DNA of 64,000 nucleotides from CAYSUS01 sp964434165 (GTDB taxonomy: Bacteria > Planctomycetota > Planctomycetia > Pirellulales > Thermoguttaceae): the NCBI GenBank assembly GCA_964434165.1, contig CAYSUS010000027.1, forward strand, positions 13,629-77,628. Direction: 5' to 3'. The position numbers and the translations under genes are program-made. Below are positions 59,092 through 64,000 of the stretch, in pieces (the stretch's first letter is position 1; each line of letters starts with the position of its first letter). The notes under the pieces are model-generated. The model had not been told where the DNA came from and searched no databases. It saw only the letters and a program-made list of their open reading frames with translations.

Positions 59092-59799
59092 TCACGACTC
59101 GTGGCACTCCGCGCATAGCTTCTTGACCGGAGCCTTCAACAGCCCCTTCTCCGTCGAGCCGTGGATGCCGTGGCACATCTGGCACGGCTCGAGGGGCTCC
59201 AGGGGATGCGCATGGATCGCTTCGAACTCCACTTCCTTGTGGCACTTCAGGCAGGCCTTGTATCCGAGGAAGTCGCCCACCGAGACCAGCCCGTCGAGCT
59301 TCTTCGTCTCGTGGCACTCCGCGCACCGCCCGGCCCCCTCCTGCTCGTCGATGGGATGCCACTTGACCGCGGGCCAACCACGGGGCGCGTCCTCATCGTC
59401 CGGATACCGGGCGAAGTACAGCCGGCACTTGCGGTCGCCGACCTGGATCGTGTTCATTCCGGCGGAGAGATGAACGCGGGCCACGCGGAGCGGGGACCGG
59501 AAGGCCTCGCACTCGACCGCCAGGCCGTTGACCGAGACCGGCGCGGGGTTGCCTTTGGCAACCACGTCGAAGCTCCCGGAGAGGATCACGGCCTTCTCGG
59601 GCGGAAAGACGATCTTCTTCTCGGCTTTCTCGGGCGAGGACGTGCCGCCCGGCCTGGGGCCGGAGGAAGGATCGGGCGCACCAACCGGCTTCGGCTCTTC
59701 GCTAAGCACTCCCACCGCGGACCCCAGCACGCCACAAAGGACCAATAGGGCCGGCGCGATCAACCAGCCACCGCGTCGCGGTTCTCCCACTCGACCCAT
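59092..59799 (-). CDS. Tetraheme c-type cytochrome, exported
   Basis: 235 aa from the ATG at 59799. A hydrophobic N-terminal helix (about 12-30) serves as signal or anchor. After a Pro-rich linker there is a small beta domain (about 65-125), then four heme-attachment motifs: CAECH 159-163, CLKCH 183-187, CQMCH 206-210 and CAECH 229-233. The last lies three residues before the end. Doubled-CXXCH proteins of this sort carry electrons in the periplasm, with distal His ligands among HPI, HPL and HGIHG. The start overlaps the stop of the aldo-keto-reductase-like gene (TGATG), so the two are translationally coupled and probably work together. Confidence 0.88.
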   Translation of the reverse strand: MGRVGEPRRGGWLIAPALLVLCGVLGSAVGVLSEEPKPVGAPDPSSGPRPGGTSSPEKAEKKIVFPPEKAVILSGSFDVVAKGNPAPVSVNGLAVECEAFRSPLRVARVHLSAGMNTIQVGDRKCRLYFARYPDDEDAPRGWPAVKWHPIDEQEGAGRCAECHETKKLDGLVSVGDFLGYKACLKCHKEVEFEAIHAHPLEPLEPCQMCHGIHGSTEKGLLKAPVKKLCAECHES

Positions 59800-60743
59800 C
59801 AGACGACTCCGTACTTGCGCGTGAGGTCCGCGTTCGCACGCACTTCGTCCTGGAACTCCGGCATCATGCCCACGATCACGCCGTCGCTCGGCTTGATGTT
59901 GGCGAAGGCGAACTTGAAGGCCTTCTCCACCGAGTACTTGCTCCAGCACTCGCGCCCCGCCGCCAGGATCTTGAACCCCAGGCAGGGCTGATCGACCTGC
60001 TTGACCACGTCGGTCATCTCCACAGGGTCCGTGTCGAAGAACGGCTCGCCGACCGTGACCTTGCCGAGCTTCTCCTGCTGCTCGTCGCGGGGCCGGGTAA
60101 CGTAGTAGAAGCATGTCATGAACAGGTCGTTCTCCCAGCCCTCGTCGGCGATCCGCTTGATATTGTCGGGGTTGTGCGCGGACACGCCGGCCAGCAGGCC
60201 CCGGTCCTTGACCTTCTTGACGAAGTCACGGACCTGCCCATGGCGCCCGGCACGGAACATCGCGTCGGTCACGCCACCGTGGTGGACGACGGCGAAGGGG
60301 GCCGCCTCGCGCACGACCTGCTCCAGTGGCGCGTCGTGCGAGCGCTCGGCGTGCAGGCAGATGAACCTCATCCTCGAGCCCTTCTCGCGCAGGGCGCGGA
60401 TGGCCTTCACGCCCTTCTCGATGTGGTCGTACTGCCACGCGGTGATCCCCTCGCGCTCGCACTTCAACAGGAACTCCACGACCCGCTCGTCCGTGAAATA
60501 CTCGCGCATGTGCCGGGCCATGTTCAGCGTGGTGTGCGAATGGCCGCCGATCGGATTCCACCCCGCCACCAGGCGGCTGATGCGGTGCTCGCCGAGCTGG
60601 ATCGAGGGGAGCGGCGAGCCAGCCTCCGCCGCGCCCTCGTCGGCCCCAGCCCGCGAGGTCCCGCCAAGGGCCCATCCGGCGGCCGCCGCGGCGGTGAGCT
60701 TGCCGAGGAACTCCCTTCGGCCTTCACAATCCTTGTCTGCCAT
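59799..60743 (-). CDS. Tat-exported aldo-keto-reductase-like TIM-barrel protein
   Basis: 314 aa. The leader RREFLGKLTAAAAAGWALGG is a twin-arginine signal. The mature chain has an AKR-like barrel: ISRLVAGWNPIGGHSHT near residue 53, LLKCEREGITAWQYDH with a Tyr/His pair, RFICLHAE, GLLAGVSAHNPDNIKRI and the C-terminal GVIVGMMPEFQDEVRANA, which corresponds to the cofactor-side loop. The usual catalytic Asp-Tyr-Lys-His tetrad is not all evident, and a loose NADPH cofactor would be unusual outside the cytoplasm, so it may act differently. It is first in the set with the tetraheme cytochrome. Confidence 0.75.
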   Translation of the reverse strand: MADKDCEGRREFLGKLTAAAAAGWALGGTSRAGADEGAAEAGSPLPSIQLGEHRISRLVAGWNPIGGHSHTTLNMARHMREYFTDERVVEFLLKCEREGITAWQYDHIEKGVKAIRALREKGSRMRFICLHAERSHDAPLEQVVREAAPFAVVHHGGVTDAMFRAGRHGQVRDFVKKVKDRGLLAGVSAHNPDNIKRIADEGWENDLFMTCFYYVTRPRDEQQEKLGKVTVGEPFFDTDPVEMTDVVKQVDQPCLGFKILAAGRECWSKYSVEKAFKFAFANIKPSDGVIVGMMPEFQDEVRANADLTRKYGVV

Positions 60744-60991
60744 GGCACTTGCTCCCCAAGAGGTTGGCCTTCGGTCGGCGCGATGGGTGCGGCCCGACCC
60801 GCCGTCTCGCGCGCGGCGACAGGGGGGCGCCTGGCGGCCCGGGAGGGCTGTGGGCCGCGAAGCGCCCCGATTCCCTGACTTTAATGGGCGCTGCGGGAGG
60901 AATCAAGATATCGTCTTGCCCCGCCTGCATTTACTGCTACATTGACACCTATCGGGCGTCGTCCCAGGCCCTCGCAACCGTGCGCCCCGCC

Positions 60992-61432
60992 ATGTTCCCC
61001 ATCGTCCCTTGGCGATCGCTGCTTGCCGTGGCCGCAATGGGCGTGCTGGCCGGGTGCGGACCGGGGAATCCCCTAGGGCGAAAAGCCATCTCGGGACGAA
61101 TCACGCTCGACGGTGCGCCCCTGGAGCAGGGTAATATCCGTTTTGAGCCGCTCGACGGGAAGTCGGGCATCGCCAGCGGCGCGGTGATCGAAGACGGCCG
61201 GTTCGCCATGGCCAAACTCAAGGGCCTCCCGCCGGGCAAGTACCGCGTGCGGATCTTCTCCTCCGAGCCGGCCCCGCAGGTTCCCGGCCCCGAGGGCGAA
61301 TTGCCCGCCCCGGGCGCCGACCTGCCCGGCCGCTCGCTGATCCCGCCGGAGTACAACACGGCCAGCCAGATCGTCCACGAGGTGACGGCCGACGGCGGCG
61401 AGCGGTTCGAGCTCGACGTGCAAACCAAATAG
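60992..61432 (+). CDS. Lipoprotein with carboxypeptidase-regulatory-like fold
   Basis: 146 aa from the ATG at 60992. The lipobox VLAGC lies at the end of the signal peptide (residues 18-22), so the mature protein begins with a lipidated Cys. The rest is a small beta sandwich with SGRITLDGAPLEQGNIRFEP and LPPGKYRVRIFSSEP, a pattern very common in planctomycete lipoproteins found upstream of DUF1559 genes. The next gene is indeed DUF1559, separated by a repeat element. A structural or binding role at the cell surface is likely. No enzyme motif is seen. Confidence 0.85.
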   Translation: MFPIVPWRSLLAVAAMGVLAGCGPGNPLGRKAISGRITLDGAPLEQGNIRFEPLDGKSGIASGAVIEDGRFAMAKLKGLPPGKYRVRIFSSEPAPQVPGPEGELPAPGADLPGRSLIPPEYNTASQIVHEVTADGGERFELDVQTK

Positions 61433-61436
61433 AGAG

Positions 61437-61590
61437 ATCCGAAGCACGAAATCCGAAGCAATTCCGAAACACGAAGTCTAGATGGTCCAAACGGCCAGGG
61501 CAGGGCGACTGCCCCTTTCAGTACCCGTCATTCCCTCCTTCCGTCATTCGGATTCGTTTCGAGTTTCGCGCTTCGCTATTCGTGTTTCGG
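61437..61590. repeat. Inverted-repeat (MITE-like) element, copy 2
   Basis: CCGAAACACGAA (61464-61475) pairs with TTCGTGTTTCGG (61579-61590), inside longer degenerate arms built from CGAAATCCGAA-like units. The left arm matches copy 1 (41742-41771, opposite strand). It begins just after the lipoprotein stop codon and lies in front of the DUF1559 gene. Confidence 0.75.
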
Positions 61591-61636
61591 GCCTGAACCC
61601 GATTCCGCGCTGACCCCGCAACCCACGAGGCCGATC

Positions 61637-62596
61637 ATGCCCACCCTTCGGCGCGGTTTTACCCTGGTCGAGCTCCTCGTGGTGATCGCGATCATCGGAA
61701 TCCTCATCTCGCTGCTGCTTCCGGCGGTGCAGGCCGCGCGCGAGGCGGCGCGCCGCGCCCAGTGCTCGAACAACCTGAAGCAGATCGCCCTGGCCATGCA
61801 TAACTACCACACGGCGCAGAGGACGTTTCCGGTCGGGTCGTTCGGGTGCTGCTGGGGTTCATGGCTGGTGGCGCTTCTGCCTTACCTGGAGCAGAGGCCG
61901 CTCTACGAGCAGTACAACCACAACGGCAAGTGGGACGTGCCCGACAGCTCCTACCGCTACGGCGGATCGAAGAACCTCGCCGTCACGCGCCAGCGCCTGG
62001 CCGTGTACACCTGCCCCACGGACATCCCGGCCGAGTCGGACAACTGGAACGGCATCACCTCGCACAATTACGGGGTGAACTACGGCAACACGGGCTTCAT
62101 CAATCGCACATTCGTGGGGCCGGAGGCCGACGCCGAGGCAAACATGAACGGCGTGATCTTCGGCGGCGCCCCGTTCACCATCGGCGGCCGGAACGACCGC
62201 CGCCAGGCCTTCGACATCGCCTCGATCCTCGACGGCACCAGCAACACCCTGATGGTCAGCGAGCAGATGCAGGGGCACGGCCGCGACCTGCGGGGTTTCT
62301 CGTGGTGGGCGTTCGGCTCGGGATTCATGACCTACCTGGCCCCCAACTCCAACGAGCCCGACGTGATGCAGTCGTCGAGCTACTGCAACCCCGATCACCA
62401 GCTCAACCCTCCCTGCATCGGCCCGCACACCCTGGAGCAGCCCATGACCTGGGCCTCGCGGAGCCGTCACCCGGGCGGCGTGCAGTCGGCGATGTGCGAC
62501 GGCTCGGTCCGGTTCATCAGTGAGAACATCGACATCGGGACCTGGCGCTCCCTGAGCACGAGCCAGGGAGGAGAAGTGATTGACGGGGAGTATTGA
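61637..62596 (+). CDS. DUF1559 protein with prepilin-type N-terminus
   Basis: 319 aa. The N-terminus RRGFTLVELLVVIAIIGILISLLLPAVQ is a type IV prepilin signal, cut before Phe, followed by the family signature AREAARRAQCSNNLKQIALAMHNY. The C-terminal half has the other DUF1559 marks (GTSNTLMVSEQMQG, SRHPGGVQSAMCDGSVRFISENID). This is one of the most expanded families of planctomycetes, and its biological role is unresolved; a pseudopilin-like surface assembly is the usual guess. It is complete. The upstream lipoprotein is its common partner. Confidence 0.97.
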   Translation: MPTLRRGFTLVELLVVIAIIGILISLLLPAVQAAREAARRAQCSNNLKQIALAMHNYHTAQRTFPVGSFGCCWGSWLVALLPYLEQRPLYEQYNHNGKWDVPDSSYRYGGSKNLAVTRQRLAVYTCPTDIPAESDNWNGITSHNYGVNYGNTGFINRTFVGPEADAEANMNGVIFGGAPFTIGGRNDRRQAFDIASILDGTSNTLMVSEQMQGHGRDLRGFSWWAFGSGFMTYLAPNSNEPDVMQSSSYCNPDHQLNPPCIGPHTLEQPMTWASRSRHPGGVQSAMCDGSVRFISENIDIGTWRSLSTSQGGEVIDGEY

Positions 62597-62756
62597 TCGG
62601 GGCCGGAGGGCCCTGGGCGCGCGGGGTGGATGACTGGAGCGGGATCGACCCTACCCCTGATGCCAAGGCGCGCCATTCGATTTTTGCCCAGGTCTTTCTC
62701 GACCGTCTCGGTCGCGCCCTGGGAAAAGCCCGCTCGCTGAGGGGGGCGCAATTCCA

Positions 62757-62785
62757 TTGCCCCCGCCAATTGCCCCGTCTAGACT
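62757..62785 (+). promoter_or_regulatory. Possible promoter for the LamG gene
   Basis: TTGCCC at 62757-62762 and TAGACT at 62780-62785, 17 bp apart. It would leave a leader of about 90 nt. Confidence 0.4.
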
Positions 62786-62881
62786 ACTGCATGGTGCTGG
62801 ATGACCCCTGGGCCCGCCCGGGCTTTGCCGTCATGACCTTCCATCCCGGTATCTGCTGACTTCCGCTAAGGGGGTGCCACG

Positions 62882-63955
62882 ATGTCTCGATTCCGTCTCT
62901 TGGTCTGCCTGGTGGCCACTACCGTTGTGCTGGCCTGTAGCTACCCCGCCCCGGCCGCGATCCTCCTGGGCCACTGGCAGCTTGAGGAGACGAGCACCGA
63001 CATGGGGGCCGTCGATTCCTCGGGCACGAACCCGCCAGGGGTGTACGGCACGGGGGAAGATGGGGGCGTCGATCCCGACGTGCTCGGGCCGCTGGGGTTC
63101 GGGTCGGCCGCCCGGTTCGCCGCCGACGGATACGACGTCAACGTCGGCGCCGGTTCCACGCTGGGGCTCCAGAACAACTTCACCGTCACCGCCTGGGCCA
63201 GGTTCGATAACGTCTCGGGCAAGCACTCGATCCTCGGCAACCCCGGCTGGGCCGTGCGGAGCTCCGGGTCGGCCCCGCAGATCACCACGTTCGGTGTCCT
63301 CGACTACACCGGCACCTCGGACACGCTGCAACCCAACCGATGGACCCACGTGGCCGTGGTCCTGGATGCCAGCAACGACGCCCAGTTCTACGTCAACGGC
63401 CAGCCGGCGGGCTTGGTTTCGCACACGTCGCCGGCCAACCCCAACGCCGCCGACTTCGCCATCGGCGCCCGCAGCCCGGGCAACGCCAGCGAATCCATGG
63501 TCGGGGTAATCGACGACGTGCGGTTCTACAGCGGCACGCTCACCCAGGAGGAAGTCCGGGAGGTCATGACCGATTACACCGGCCGGACTCCGCAGATCAT
63601 TAACCCCGTCAGCGTGCGCCTCGACGCGGGATCGGAATACAGCGCCTACGTCACCGAGAACCTCATCAACGACAGCGGCCTGAGCGACACGGTGACCGTT
63701 TTGAACTACCAGGACGTGACCCACGCGGGCTCAGGCAGCACCAACTCCTGGGTCACCGACGCGCTCTACCCCGACTACTTCTCCGCGGGCGGGGAGCCGC
63801 CCGTGCTGACCTTCGACCTGGGAGGCTACTACGCCCTGAGCGACGTGCTCGCCTGGAACTACAGCGTGGTGGGCAACGCCACCCGGTCGCTGCTGGCCGA
63901 GTTCTCGACCGCGGGGATGGACGGGCCGTTCGGCAACCCCGTCTTGCTAGTGTAG
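62882..63955 (+). CDS. Secreted LamG-domain protein, probably cut short
   Basis: 357 aa with a signal peptide (RLLVCLVATTVVLACS, cut near PAPAA). Residues about 25-215 form a LamG/concanavalin-like domain (LLGHWQLEE, TVTAWARFDN, WTHVAVVLDA, FYVNGQPAG, GVIDDVRFYSGTLTQEEV). A second beta domain begins near residue 240 (LAWNYSV) and breaks off in LLAEFSTAGMDGP with an early stop at 63953-63955. Proteins of this type usually continue with one or two more strands and a PEP-CTERM anchor, which is missing. An insertion or frameshift near 63945 is likely; the window ends 45 bp later, so it cannot be settled here. Confidence 0.75.
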   Translation: MSRFRLLVCLVATTVVLACSYPAPAAILLGHWQLEETSTDMGAVDSSGTNPPGVYGTGEDGGVDPDVLGPLGFGSAARFAADGYDVNVGAGSTLGLQNNFTVTAWARFDNVSGKHSILGNPGWAVRSSGSAPQITTFGVLDYTGTSDTLQPNRWTHVAVVLDASNDAQFYVNGQPAGLVSHTSPANPNAADFAIGARSPGNASESMVGVIDDVRFYSGTLTQEEVREVMTDYTGRTPQIINPVSVRLDAGSEYSAYVTENLINDSGLSDTVTVLNYQDVTHAGSGSTNSWVTDALYPDYFSAGGEPPVLTFDLGGYYALSDVLAWNYSVVGNATRSLLAEFSTAGMDGPFGNPVLLV

Positions 63956-64000
63956 TGTTTCAGGCTGTTGGTGCTTTATCGAGGGCTGCGCGTGCCTGAG

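Overview
The window reads as chromosomal DNA of a high-GC planctomycete, most likely from the Pirellulales side of the phylum; no rank is proven here. The evidence is the gene families: a DUF1559 prepilin-like protein, a DUF1501 plus DUF1549/DUF1553 pair, DUF1080 sugar-hydrolase-like proteins, a LamG surface protein, an ECF sigma with a very large anti-sigma, and many secreted polysaccharide-related enzymes. Short dispersed palindromic repeats lie between genes.

Layout. 1-5.7 kb: a frameshifted conserved gene, a DUF1593 hydrolase, a 276-aa unknown, a TPR/NPFD-repeat protein, and a gene-poor stretch with a candidate structured RNA. 5.7-8.1 kb: a secreted unknown, then rpmA-obgE. 8.4-20.4 kb: carbohydrate-related genes (GH5-like, heparinase-like, PQQ propeller fused to a methyltransferase, DUF1080), with a broken sialate O-acetylesterase start. 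20.6-24.2 kb: a decayed zone with Uma2, an LRR remnant, an antitoxin-like remnant, a radical SAM gene, tRNA-Ile2(CAU) and a broken tyrosine integrase just behind it.

24.2-31.9 kb holds the most unusual unit: five genes on the minus strand, nearly contiguous, in transcription order AsnB-like protein with a dead glutaminase site, intact AsnB, two MttB-family methyltransferase-like proteins without pyrrolysine, and a SAM methyltransferase. It has one good promoter (TTGACG-17-TAGACT) and a leader of about 165 nt with several strong hairpins, some mutually exclusive, one able to compete for the Shine-Dalgarno. I know of no described pathway with this composition. It may make an amidated and methylated small molecule, but that is inference.

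32.4-38.4 kb is a PPC / DUF1501 / GYF-DUF1549-DUF1553 operon. 39.2-42.3 kb is a sigma/anti-sigma pair split by a repeat element. 42.9-50 kb has HEAT, SWIM, a small Cys protein, GlpD and a glycerophosphodiesterase. 50-55 kb has a GH77 glucanotransferase, an HDOD protein, a 29-aa basic COX24-type protein and a receiver domain. 55.3-60.7 kb is a secreted toroid protein with a membrane protein, a tetraheme cytochrome and a Tat-exported aldo-keto-reductase-like protein. 61-64 kb has a lipoprotein, DUF1559 and a LamG protein that stops early at the window edge.

All readings were made by eye. Families were named from motifs and memory, without searches; promoters and RNA folds are pattern matches, not calculations.
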